This document shows positions 1-8,420 of a stretch of 64,000 nt of DNA, piece after piece. The stretch lies in NCBI RefSeq assembly GCF_902459565.1, contig NZ_CABPSN010000003.1:310001-374000 (forward strand). The letters are read 5' to 3'. Under the pieces are notes generated by a model. It had not been told where the DNA came from. It made no database searches and worked only from the letters and a program-made list of their open reading frames with translations. Position numbers and translations under genes: made by a program. Source of the DNA: Pandoraea aquatica (GTDB lineage Bacteria > Pseudomonadota > Gammaproteobacteria > Burkholderiales > Burkholderiaceae). Each line of letters begins with the position of its first letter. Position 1 is the first letter of the stretch.

Positions 1-52
1 TCCCTTGACGGGCGAGGGTGTCGGTGTCGGGTACGTCGCGGTTCTGTGCCGG

Positions 53-871
53 TCAGGACGCCCCGCCCGCGAATGCCTCGGCGAAGATCGCGCGGAAGTC
101 GGGCGTCTCGGCGGCCGCGGCCCGCGTGAGTACCCGCGCTTCGAGTTCGTCGAGGTGCGCGGTGGCGAGTGAGATCGCGGCCTGTGTCTTGCCCTCGCGC
201 AGCTGGCTCACGAGCTGCGCGTGTTCCGTGGGGGCGCAATGCATGAATTCCGCCGGGTCGTACAGTGCCTTGTATAGCTCCGTCTTGGCGACGAGCTGAT
301 GCGCGAAGGCGTCGAGTTCCGCGCTGTCGGCCATGCCGATCAACTTCAGATGAAACTCGCCCGCCAGACGGATCGACCGCTCATGCGTGCCGTCGGCGTG
401 CGAGCGCGCTTCGGTGTCGACGTGGGTGTCGAGCACCGCGAGCTGCGCGTCGCTCAACCGCCCGCAGATGCTTGCGATCACGCCCGTTTCCAATACGCGC
501 CGTGCCCGATACGTCTGACGGATATCGTCGAGCGATGGCTGCGGCACGAACGCGCCGCGATTCGGTTCGAGTACCAGCTTGCCTTCGAAGCCGAGCCGCG
601 CGAGCACCTTGCGCACCGCGCCGCGCGTGCAATCGAGCGCCTGCGCCAGATTGCGTTCGCGCAGCGGCATCCCCGGCCGGAGCTTGCCCGAGAGCAGCGC
701 CTGCGAGATCGCCGCGTACACGCGGGCCTCGATCTGCTGACCTGCGCTGCCCGGCGCGCCCTCTCCCTCGACGTCGACCGTTGCCGGGTCCGGCTCCATG
801 ACAGGGGCGGCCTGAGCGCGAGGGACGTCGACGGACGCGGTGGACGAGGGCGGTGCTGCGGTGCGGCTCAA
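53..871 (-). CDS. GntR family transcriptional regulator (FCD domain)
   Basis: A FadR-subfamily GntR regulator of about 272 residues. An N-terminal winged helix follows a low-complexity tail (QIEARVYAAISQALLSGKLRPG, then a recognition helix around RGAVRKVLARL), and the C-terminal half matches the helical FCD ligand domain, with an EFH segment typical of its metal or ligand pocket. I chose the TTG at 871 because AGGAG lies 7 nt upstream (complement of 879-883). An in-frame ATG at 799 is the alternative. It is divergent from the operon at 1268-5503, and a TGGT/ACCA palindrome lies between, so it probably controls that operon. The ligand is unknown. Confidence 0.85.
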   Translation of the reverse strand: MSRTAAPPSSTASVDVPRAQAAPVMEPDPATVDVEGEGAPGSAGQQIEARVYAAISQALLSGKLRPGMPLRERNLAQALDCTRGAVRKVLARLGFEGKLVLEPNRGAFVPQPSLDDIRQTYRARRVLETGVIASICGRLSDAQLAVLDTHVDTEARSHADGTHERSIRLAGEFHLKLIGMADSAELDAFAHQLVAKTELYKALYDPAEFMHCAPTEHAQLVSQLREGKTQAAISLATAHLDELEARVLTRAAAAETPDFRAIFAEAFAGGAS

Positions 872-1267
872 GCCTGATCTCCTGAAATTTGGCGCTTCGC
901 ATGAAAGTGCGCGGGCGTGGGCCGAATTGTACCTGTCGCCCCGGGCCATCCGATATGGCGTGACATCGCTTATCGAGGCCAATCCGACGTCAACCCGACG
1001 CCAACCTTCCCACGATGCCCGTTCTCCGGAAAACCCTACGTTTGGGCCCTCTGTGCGACGCGACCTTGCATTTCGGCAAATCGTTACCGATAATGGTCAA
1101 CAAAAATGGTTAACCATTTATTGTCGTTTGGTTGATGATATGGCAAATCGCCGTGATGTGCCATTCACCCCGGCGTCGACGATATGGACAAAGCCACCGA
1201 ACGCATCAGGTCGCCGGGATTGCAAACGAGCGACCGCCTTATGAATCCCTTTGGGTCTGGAGACGTT
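872..1267. other. Divergent promoter region between the GntR gene and the amidohydrolase operon
   Basis: This 396-bp non-coding interval holds the start signals for both directions. The part from about 1080 to 1150 is AT-rich compared with its surroundings and contains a 16-bp perfect palindrome at 1104-1119. A related half-site, ATGGTCAAC, lies just upstream at 1093-1101. I see no open frame with convincing coding character. Confidence 0.6.
1104..1119. promoter_or_regulatory. Putative GntR (FadR-type) operator
   Basis: The sequence AAATGGTTAACCATTT is a perfect 16-bp palindrome. Its centre TGGT-TA-ACCA matches the TGGT-Nx-ACCA pattern known for FadR-subfamily GntR regulators. It lies between the GntR start at 871 and the operon start at 1268, so autoregulation plus control of the operon is the natural inference. 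Confidence 0.7.
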
Positions 1268-1516
1268 ATGAAACCCGTACATTGCCTGGCCGCGCTTCCC
1301 ATCGCGGCCTTTTATAGCGGCGGCTGGCTCGCCGAACACGTGGGCACCCGGCTGGCCGGGCTGCCCTTTCTGATGACGTGGAACATCGTGTGGCTGCTGC
1401 TGACGTCGGTGGTCATGCTCGTGATGTTCCGCTTCGACGGTTCGCGCGATGCCGCCCAGCGCACGGCGCAGCAGGTCGCGAGCGAGCGCCGCGACCACGA
1501 CGGAGCCGCATCATGA
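1268..1516 (+). CDS. DUF3311-like small membrane protein, symporter partner
   Basis: An 82-residue protein with two hydrophobic segments, one near the N-terminus (about residues 5-20) and one at LPFLMTWNIVWLLLTSVVML, followed by a charged tail. Small two-helix proteins of the DUF3311 type commonly sit directly before sodium:solute symporter genes, as here, and are thought to be accessory subunits. The ATG at 1268 has GGAG 5 nt upstream (1259-1262). Its stop overlaps the start of the next gene in an ATGA arrangement (1513-1516), implying translational coupling. The family call rests on size, topology and context. Confidence 0.7.
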   Translation: MKPVHCLAALPIAAFYSGGWLAEHVGTRLAGLPFLMTWNIVWLLLTSVVMLVMFRFDGSRDAAQRTAQQVASERRDHDGAAS

Positions 1517-2997
1517 ACGCCGCGCTTGCCGTCATTGCGGCGTTTCTGGCTTTTGCGCTTTTCGTGGGGCTGCGCGCACGTCGCGGGCGCACCATGAGCC
1601 TTGAACAATGGGCGGTGGGCGGTCGTGGCTTCGGCACGCTGCTCGTGTTCCTGCTGATGGCCGGTGAGGCCTTCTCGACGTTCACGTTTCTGGGCGCGAG
1701 CGGGTGGGCGTACAGCAAGGGACCGCCCGCGTTTTACATCCTCGCCTACGGGGCGCTCGCGTACCTGCTCGGCTACTGGATGTTGCCGGCGGCGTGGCGT
1801 CACGCGACGAAGCACAACTGCGTGTCGTTCTCCGACTTCTTCGCCACGGCGTACCGGTCGCGCGCGCTGGGCGTTGTGGTGTCGCTGGTGGCCGTGCTGG
1901 GCATGAGCGCGTTGCTCATCATTCAGTTGCGCGGGCTGGGCATCATCGTGTCCGAGGCGTCGTACGGCACGATTCCCCCGGCCGTGGCGATCTGGTGTGG
2001 CGCGATTGCGATGGTGGTCTACATCACCGTGTCGGGCATTCACGGCTCGGCGAGCATTGCGATTTACAAGGACATCCTGATCCTCGTGATCGCGATCTTC
2101 CTGGGCATCTATCTGCCGCTGCACTACTTCGGCGGTTTCGGCGAGATGTTCGACCGCATCGAGGCGGCGCGTCCGGGCTTCCTGCAAATGCCCACGAGCG
2201 GCCTGACGCTGTCCTGGTACAACTCGACGATTCTGCTCACGTCGCTCGGCTACTACCTGTATCCGTACGTCTTCACGTCGGTGTATGCGGCGAAGACGGA
2301 GAGCGCCGTGCGTAAGAACACGATTCTGATGCCGCTGTATCAGATGGTCATCGCGTTCATGTTCTTCGTCGGCTTCGCGGCCATTCTGCAAGTGCCGGGG
2401 CTGAGCGGTGCAGACTCGGATCTGGCGTTGCTGCGTATCGTCAAACAGACGTTCTCGCCGTGGTTCGTCGGCGTGATTGGCGGGGTGGGGGTGTTGACCG
2501 CGCTGGTGCCCGGTTCGATGATCTTGCTCAATGCGTCGACGCTGATTGCCAAGAACATTTATCGCGACGGTTTCGCGCCGCAGGCAAGCGAAGCGACGGT
2601 CGGCAAGCTGGCCAAGCGCGTGCTGCCGGTCTTTGGTCTGGTGGCGGTGTTCTTCGTGCTGCGTGGCGGTGCGACGTTCGTGGCGCTGGCGCTGTTTGCG
2701 TCGAGCTTGCTCACGCAGTTGTTCCCGTCGTTCGTGGCGAGTTTGCTGCCGCGTCCGTTCGGCAACAAGTACGGCGCGTTTGCAGGGATCGGCGCGGGGG
2801 CGCTCGTGTTGCTGGCGGCGGTCGGGTTCGACGTCACGCTGCGCATGTTGCCGGGTGCGTCGGATACCGTGGCGTCGATCAACATGGGGCTGGTGGCGCT
2901 GGCGGTGAATGCGGTGACGTTCGTCACGGTGAGCATGCTGACGCGCGCCTGGAGTGTCGACACCGACGCCGAAGCAGGACTCTTGAGGAAAGTATGA
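1513..2997 (+). CDS. Sodium:solute symporter family protein
   Basis: A 494-residue integral membrane protein with about 13 predicted hydrophobic helices. The N-terminal region (SLEQWAVGGRGFGTLLVFLL, then GEAFSTFTFLGASGWAY) is characteristic of the SSS family (LeuT-like fold), which couples substrate uptake to sodium. It overlaps the DUF3311 gene upstream and the amidohydrolase gene downstream by 4 nt each. It is therefore probably the importer for the compound attacked by that hydrolase. The substrate cannot be read from sequence; a small nitrogen heterocycle or organic acid is plausible. Confidence 0.88.
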   Translation: MNAALAVIAAFLAFALFVGLRARRGRTMSLEQWAVGGRGFGTLLVFLLMAGEAFSTFTFLGASGWAYSKGPPAFYILAYGALAYLLGYWMLPAAWRHATKHNCVSFSDFFATAYRSRALGVVVSLVAVLGMSALLIIQLRGLGIIVSEASYGTIPPAVAIWCGAIAMVVYITVSGIHGSASIAIYKDILILVIAIFLGIYLPLHYFGGFGEMFDRIEAARPGFLQMPTSGLTLSWYNSTILLTSLGYYLYPYVFTSVYAAKTESAVRKNTILMPLYQMVIAFMFFVGFAAILQVPGLSGADSDLALLRIVKQTFSPWFVGVIGGVGVLTALVPGSMILLNASTLIAKNIYRDGFAPQASEATVGKLAKRVLPVFGLVAVFFVLRGGATFVALALFASSLLTQLFPSFVASLLPRPFGNKYGAFAGIGAGALVLLAAVGFDVTLRMLPGASDTVASINMGLVALAVNAVTFVTVSMLTRAWSVDTDAEAGLLRKV

Positions 2998-4193
2998 CAA
3001 CACTGGAAATTCGCAATGCGCGCGGGCTGGACGGCACGTCGGTAGACGTGCGCGTCGAGCACGGGAAGATTGCGGCCATCGGGCCGTCGTTGCCTGCATC
3101 GGCGAACGGCGCTGAGGGCAGCACTCGCACGATCGATGCGCACGGCGCTTTGCTCATGCCCGGACTGGTCGAGGCGCACACGCACCTCGACAAGACGACG
3201 TGGGGCATGCCCTGGTACGTGAACGAATGCGGCTCGCGACTCATCGACCGCATCGACAACGAACGCCAGTGGCGTGCGCAAAGCGGCCACGATGCGGGCG
3301 CGGCGTCGCTGGCGCTCGGTCGCGCGTTCCTCGCGGCCGGCACCACGCGGCTGCGCACCCACGTCGACATCGATACCGACGCGGGCCTGCGTCATCTCGA
3401 AGTCGTGCTGGCCACGCGTGAGACGCTGGCGGACACGCTCGACATGCAGATCGTGGCGTTCCCGCAATCGGGTGTGCTCGATCGGGCGGGCACCGTCGAG
3501 TTGCTCGACGCGTCGCTTGCACGCGGGGCCGACGTACTCGGCTGGCTCGATCCGTGCGCCATCGACCGCGACCCGAAGGCGTCGCTCGACGCGATGTTCG
3601 CGCTCGCCGACAAGCATGGCTGTCCGGTGGACATCCATCTGCACGAACCGGGTGAGATGGGCGTGTTCTCGTTCGAACTGATGCTTGAGCGCATTGTGGC
3701 GCTCGGTATGCAGGGCAAGGTCGTGGTGTCGCACGCTTTCTGTCTGGGTGAACTCGATGCGGCACGCGCCGATGCCTTGCTGGCGCGTCTGGCCGACGCC
3801 GGTGTGGCGCTCATCACGACGGCACCGCCGTCGCGCATCGTGCCGCCGCTCATGGCTTGTCGCCGAGCCGGTGTGACACTCGCGGGCGGCAACGACGGCA
3901 TTCGCGACACGTGGACGCCGTACGGTTCGCCCGACATGCTGGAGCGCGCCATGATGATCGGGCTGCGCTACAACCTGCGTCGCGACGACGAGCTGGACAT
4001 TGCGCTCGATTGCGTGACGCATCAGGGCGCACGTGCGTGCTGGTTCGACGACTACGGTCTGCACGTCGGTGCGCGCGCCGACCTCGTGCTGGTCGATGCG
4101 CTCAATGCTGCGCAGGCCATCGTGACGCGTGCGCCGCGTCGCTGGGTGGTGGCGAACGGTCACGTCGTGGTGAACGAGGGCGCGGCGGTATGA
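2994..4193 (+). CDS. Amidohydrolase of the cytosine deaminase type
   Basis: A 399-residue cytosolic metal-dependent hydrolase. Ligands of the amidohydrolase barrel are visible: EAHTHLDK near residue 61 (HxH), FPQSG near 160, DIHLHE near 213 (His and Glu), VSHAF near 246 and GGNDGIRDTW near 303 (the catalytic Asp). The FPQ, HxxE and DTW/DPW-like pattern is that of cytosine deaminase (CodA) and relatives rather than of dihydropyrimidinases. Compared with E. coli CodA, the GHDD segment is GNDG here, so substrate specificity may differ. It is overlapped on both sides by transporter genes and is the only enzyme of the operon. Deamination or hydrolysis of a cyclic C-N compound is the most that can be claimed. 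Confidence 0.85.
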   Translation: MTTLEIRNARGLDGTSVDVRVEHGKIAAIGPSLPASANGAEGSTRTIDAHGALLMPGLVEAHTHLDKTTWGMPWYVNECGSRLIDRIDNERQWRAQSGHDAGAASLALGRAFLAAGTTRLRTHVDIDTDAGLRHLEVVLATRETLADTLDMQIVAFPQSGVLDRAGTVELLDASLARGADVLGWLDPCAIDRDPKASLDAMFALADKHGCPVDIHLHEPGEMGVFSFELMLERIVALGMQGKVVVSHAFCLGELDAARADALLARLADAGVALITTAPPSRIVPPLMACRRAGVTLAGGNDGIRDTWTPYGSPDMLERAMMIGLRYNLRRDDELDIALDCVTHQGARACWFDDYGLHVGARADLVLVDALNAAQAIVTRAPRRWVVANGHVVVNEGAAV

Positions 4194-5503
4194 CGCTTTG
4201 GCTGGCCATCGTCGCAGTCGGGCTGACGCTGCGACCGACGCTCACCTCCATCAGTCCGCTGTTGCCGCAGATTCGCGAGGCGACCGGGATGACGTATCCC
4301 GTGGCGGCGCTGCTCACGTCGCTGCCGGTGTTGGCGATGGGCGCGGGGGCATTCGCGGCGAGCGGGTTGACGCGTCGCTTCGGTGAGCGACGTGGTGTGT
4401 TGCTCGGATTGGCGGCGCTGGCGCTGGCCTGCGGCGTGCGCTTTTTCGCCGACGATACGGTGACGATGATCGCGACGGCGCTGGCGTCGGGCATCGGCAT
4501 CGCCATCATTCAGGCGTTGCTGCCGGGGGTGGTGAAGGCGAATTACAGTGCGGCGCGTATGACGTCGATGATGGGGCTTTACTCCGCTGCGCTCATGGGC
4601 GGTGGTGGTCTTGGGGCGGCAGCGAGCCCGTGGGCGGCGTCCGAGGCGGGCGACTGGCGCGTCGGACTGGGGATGTGGCTCGCGGTCGTCGGCGTCGCGG
4701 CGCTGGCGTGGTGGCGTGCGCCGCTGAAGGGGCATGCTGTGGCTCAGGTCGTCACCTCGGCTGGGCACACGACCGCAACTGCCGAGGATCTGCGTGCGGC
4801 GTGCCGTGCCGCAACGCAGCACGTGGCGTCGAACGTTTCGACCTCCGCAACTGCCGCAACGTCCGGAAAGCCGCCGTCGATGCTCGATCTGTTGCGCAAG
4901 CATCGCGCGTGGACGCTGGCGATCTACTTCGGTCTCATCAACTGCACTTACACGACGATGGTCGCGTGGCTGCCGCCGTTCTATCAGCAGCGTGGCATGA
5001 GTGCGACGCAAAGCGGCGCGCTGCTCGCGGGGCTCACAGCGTGCCAAGTCGTGGCGGCGCTGATGCTGCCGTGGCTGGCGCGGCGCAATGTCGACCGTCG
5101 GCGGTGGCTGACGCTCGCGCTGGCCGCGACGCTTGCCGGTCTGGGCGGCCTCGTCGTGGCACCGGATGCCGCGCCGTGGTGGTGGATCGGCGGCATCGGC
5201 TTCGGACTGGGCGGCACCTTTTCGCTCGGATTGGTGCTGGCGCTCGATCACCATGCGCATCCGCGTCACGCGGCCGCGCTCGCGGCGTTCATGCAGGGCG
5301 TGGGCTTTTGCATCGCCGCCGTCGCACCGTTTGCATCGGGTGCGGTGATGGCGATGACGGGCAGCTTCATGCCGTCGTGGATCGGGCTCATCGTACTCAA
5401 CGTGGCGCTGATCGCACTGACGTGGCGTTTCGATCCGCAGGGTTACGCGTCGGCGCTCGGCTTGTCGCGAGACGGCCATTCGGGGCGACATCAACGCGCC
5501 TGA
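4190..5503 (+). CDS. MFS transporter, CynX/NimT-like
   Basis: A 437-residue twelve-helix major facilitator protein. The N-terminus (LRPTLTSISPLLPQIREATG) is typical of the CynX/NimT subgroup, which contains the cyanate and 2-nitroimidazole transporters. A hydrophilic central loop of about 60 residues (around 185-240) separates the two six-helix halves. Its ATG overlaps the amidohydrolase stop (ATGA at 4190-4193). As the operon already holds an SSS importer, this carrier may export a product such as cyanate or an amine, or take up a second substrate. Confidence 0.85.
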   Translation: MTLWLAIVAVGLTLRPTLTSISPLLPQIREATGMTYPVAALLTSLPVLAMGAGAFAASGLTRRFGERRGVLLGLAALALACGVRFFADDTVTMIATALASGIGIAIIQALLPGVVKANYSAARMTSMMGLYSAALMGGGGLGAAASPWAASEAGDWRVGLGMWLAVVGVAALAWWRAPLKGHAVAQVVTSAGHTTATAEDLRAACRAATQHVASNVSTSATAATSGKPPSMLDLLRKHRAWTLAIYFGLINCTYTTMVAWLPPFYQQRGMSATQSGALLAGLTACQVVAALMLPWLARRNVDRRRWLTLALAATLAGLGGLVVAPDAAPWWWIGGIGFGLGGTFSLGLVLALDHHAHPRHAAALAAFMQGVGFCIAAVAPFASGAVMAMTGSFMPSWIGLIVLNVALIALTWRFDPQGYASALGLSRDGHSGRHQRA

Positions 5504-5794
5504 CGCCTTGTGCCAGACGTGCTCCGGCGGTGGCCTCGATGAGCGATTGATGAGTTCGGGAATCGTCCCGTGCGTTGCGCACGCGAGACAGGTGGGCGCG
5601 ATGCAAAAATCATGCGAGTGCCTACGCAATCCGCGCTAAGATGGCTCATCGTGTGATGTCGCAGCGGAGCTTCGTCGCGAGACCGTCGCTCCCGGCCTAA
5701 CCCGTTCCCTAGGTGGTTCGAACTCAGCAAGATCAGGGACAAGCGCCCCTTGGGCCAGGTTGGCTGCGTGCTGCCGGAAACCAGGGGAGAACGG

Positions 5795-6817
5795 ATGCTC
5801 GGAAAGTCGCGCAGGGCCGTGGGACGATCGTTCGGGACGTTACGCGTCGCGCTCGGTGCCTGCAGCGTCGGCGCATCGCTGTTCGCTGCATTCTCGCTCG
5901 CCACATTCCCGTCTCACGTTTTAGCTGCCGACACCCTCTTTCCGGGGGGCGCGCCTGCGAAGGCCGCATCTGCCCCGTCTGCCGCATCCTCCGCGTCGGC
6001 GAAACCCGTGATCGCGACCCCTGCGTCTGCCGCGACCGGTGTCGATCAGCGCGTCATGCGCAGCGATGGCGCGTACGCCAACCTCCACGTCTTCCGTCCT
6101 CAAGTGGCTTGCAATGGTGTTGTGGTGGTGAGCCCCGGCGCGGGCGACGACCGCGACGCGATGTCGTGGCTGGGGCGCGCACTCTCCCAATATGGCTGGC
6201 TGACGGTGACGATGGCGCATCAGGAGAGCGGACGCGATTCGCTGCGCGACCGCGTGCGCAATGGTGGATTGCGCGACGGATTGCTCGCTCTCACTACGGA
6301 CCCCGAAGCGTACGACGACCGTCTCGAAGATGCCGGGGCGGCGTTGCGCTGGGCGCGCGGACAGTGTCACGCCGGGCCTGCCGTGCTGGCGGGACATTCG
6401 ATGGGGGCGGTGACCGTCATGATCGAGGCGGGCGCGAAGAACAAGCTCGGACTCGACAGCGACGATCGTTTCGACGCCTACATCGCGCTGTCGCCACAAG
6501 GCAAGGGCGCGATCTTTCCGGCGGGGGCATGGCACGACGTGCGCAAGCCGGCCTTGCTCGTGACCGGCACGCGCGACGATCCGCTCGAAGGCAAATGGCA
6601 GACGCGCACCGAGCCGTTCGCCGACATGCCGCCGGGGTGTCACTGGCTGGCGGTGGTCGACGGTGCGACGCACTTCAACTTTGCGGGTTTTGGCTACGGC
6701 CACGGCGACATCGAAGCGAAGATACTGCCGCTCATCGAGCGATTTCTGGACAACGTGCGCGGCCATCGGTGTGCCGTGCCTGCGCCGGCGGCCGGCGTGA
6801 AGTTCGATACGAAGTAA
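5795..6817 (+). CDS. Secreted alpha/beta hydrolase (dienelactone hydrolase/PAF-AH-like)
   Basis: A 340-residue protein with a long N-terminal signal region ending near HVLAAD, a low-complexity Ala/Ser linker, and an alpha/beta hydrolase domain. The nucleophile elbow is GHSMG (about residue 207), the acid is probably the first Asp of TGTRDDP (about 257), and the base is the His in DGATHFNF (about 293). It is probably a periplasmic esterase or lipase with unknown substrate. The ATG at 5795 has GGGGAGA just upstream. The MATE gene starts 7 nt after its stop, so the two are probably co-transcribed. Confidence 0.75.
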   Translation: MLGKSRRAVGRSFGTLRVALGACSVGASLFAAFSLATFPSHVLAADTLFPGGAPAKAASAPSAASSASAKPVIATPASAATGVDQRVMRSDGAYANLHVFRPQVACNGVVVVSPGAGDDRDAMSWLGRALSQYGWLTVTMAHQESGRDSLRDRVRNGGLRDGLLALTTDPEAYDDRLEDAGAALRWARGQCHAGPAVLAGHSMGAVTVMIEAGAKNKLGLDSDDRFDAYIALSPQGKGAIFPAGAWHDVRKPALLVTGTRDDPLEGKWQTRTEPFADMPPGCHWLAVVDGATHFNFAGFGYGHGDIEAKILPLIERFLDNVRGHRCAVPAPAAGVKFDTK

Positions 6818-6824
6818 GACGACG

Positions 6825-8360
6825 ATGGCAGAACAGGACCTCACGCGCGGCCCCATCGGCAAGACCCTGTTCTGGTTCTCGCTGCCGGTGCTGGGCAGCA
6901 ACGTGCTGCAATCGCTCAATGCGTCGATCAACGCGATGTGGATCGGCCACTACCTTGGCGAGTCGGCGCTCACCGCGGCGTCCAATGCCAACATCCTGTT
7001 GTTCTTCCTGCTCGGTGTCGTGTTCGGCATCAGCATGGCCAACACCATCCTCATCGGTCAGTCCATCGGTGCGAAGAACCATGTGCTGACCCAGCGCATC
7101 GTCGGCACGAGCGCGACATTCTTCATCCTGATGTCGACGGCTGTGGCCGTGTTCGGCTACATCTTCACACCGGAGTTGCTGCGGGCGCTGGGCACGCCGA
7201 GCGATGCGCGCGAGTTTGCGGTGGCGTATCTGCGCATCATCTTCGTGGCGTTGCCGGTGATGTACTTCTACAACTTCGTGATGATGGCGTTGCGCGGGGC
7301 GGGCGACGCACGCACACCGTTCCGGTTCATGCTGTTGTCCGCAGGGCTGGATGTCGCGCTCAATCCGTTGCTCATCTTCGGGTGGGGGCCGATTCCGCCG
7401 TTCGGCATTGCGGGCTCGGCGGGCGCGACGCTCATCGCACAGACCGTGAGCCTCGTCGCACTGATGTACACCTTGTACAAGCGCCGCGATCCGCTGTGGC
7501 TCACGCGCAAGGACTGGAAGTATCTGCGGATCGACATGGGGTTGCTGCGGTTGATCGTCGTCAAGGGATTGCCGATGGGGTTGCAGATGGTGGTGATCTC
7601 GTCGTCTGCGATGGTCATGATGGGCTTCGTCAACGGCTACGGATCGCAGACCACGGCGGCCTACGGGGTCGCATCGCAGTTGTGGACGTACGTGCAGATG
7701 CCTGCGCTGGCGATCGGTGCGGGGGTGTCCTCCATGACGGCGCAGAATGTGGGGGCGGGCTTGTGGGATCGTGTGACGAAGATCGGGCGCGTGGGCGTCG
7801 GACTGAACTTCGTCATGACCGGCACGCTGGTGATCGCGATTCTGCTGTTCAATCGTCAGTTCATGAATGCGTTTTTGCCGGACGACGGCTACGCTATCTC
7901 CGTCGCGCAGCACATCAATGCCGTGGTGGCTTGGTCGTTCGTGCTGTTCGGCGTGACCATCGTGCTCTTCGGGGTGGTGCGGGCGACGGGCGCGGTGACT
8001 GCGCCGCTCGTCATCCTGTTCGTGTCGCAGTGGGTGATCCGGTTGCCGTTTGCGTGGCAGATGCAAAAGACGTGGGGCGCGGAGGCGATCTGGTGGAGCT
8101 TCCCGCTCGGGTTTGCCGTCTCGCTCGTCATGGCGCTCGCTTACTACAAGTGGGGCAACTGGCGCGGCGTGCGCATGTTGCCCAAAGGGCCACCGGCCGT
8201 GGCGCAGAGCAAGGATGCGGCGGGCGCTGCTGCCGGACCGGCACCGGTGCCGCTTCCACCGACCTCACCGACTTCAGCGACGGCGGCCGAGCCGTCTCCT
8301 GCTCAGGGCCATCATGGCAATCAGGGCACTCGGGACACGTCGAGCGAACCGCGTTCCTGA
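6825..8360 (+). CDS. MATE family efflux transporter
   Basis: A 511-residue multidrug and toxin extrusion protein with twelve predicted helices in two homologous halves. MatE features include the N-terminal LFWFSLPVLGSNVLQSLNAS and, in the second half, KGLPMGLQMVVISSSAMVMM. These carriers export cationic drugs, dyes or metabolites using sodium or proton gradients. The last 50 or so residues are a hydrophilic Pro/Ala/Ser/Thr tail longer than usual. The gene follows the secreted hydrolase gene by 7 nt. Confidence 0.92.
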   Translation: MAEQDLTRGPIGKTLFWFSLPVLGSNVLQSLNASINAMWIGHYLGESALTAASNANILLFFLLGVVFGISMANTILIGQSIGAKNHVLTQRIVGTSATFFILMSTAVAVFGYIFTPELLRALGTPSDAREFAVAYLRIIFVALPVMYFYNFVMMALRGAGDARTPFRFMLLSAGLDVALNPLLIFGWGPIPPFGIAGSAGATLIAQTVSLVALMYTLYKRRDPLWLTRKDWKYLRIDMGLLRLIVVKGLPMGLQMVVISSSAMVMMGFVNGYGSQTTAAYGVASQLWTYVQMPALAIGAGVSSMTAQNVGAGLWDRVTKIGRVGVGLNFVMTGTLVIAILLFNRQFMNAFLPDDGYAISVAQHINAVVAWSFVLFGVTIVLFGVVRATGAVTAPLVILFVSQWVIRLPFAWQMQKTWGAEAIWWSFPLGFAVSLVMALAYYKWGNWRGVRMLPKGPPAVAQSKDAAGAAAGPAPVPLPPTSPTSATAAEPSPAQGHHGNQGTRDTSSEPRS

Positions 8361-8420
8361 CGCCGCTTCCGTCGCTTGCCTTCCCTCCGCTTCACCCCCA
8401 CACCTCACCCTCACGCAATG

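Noticed and set aside
1312-3099. A long minus-strand open frame across the symporter gene.
   Set aside because: It is rich in Arg, His and Gln, typical of antisense frames in GC-rich genes. The symporter on the plus strand has clear membrane helices and motifs.
5504-5794. Hidden gene or regulator site in the gap before the secreted hydrolase gene.
   Set aside because: I found neither a coding frame nor a palindrome strong enough to report.
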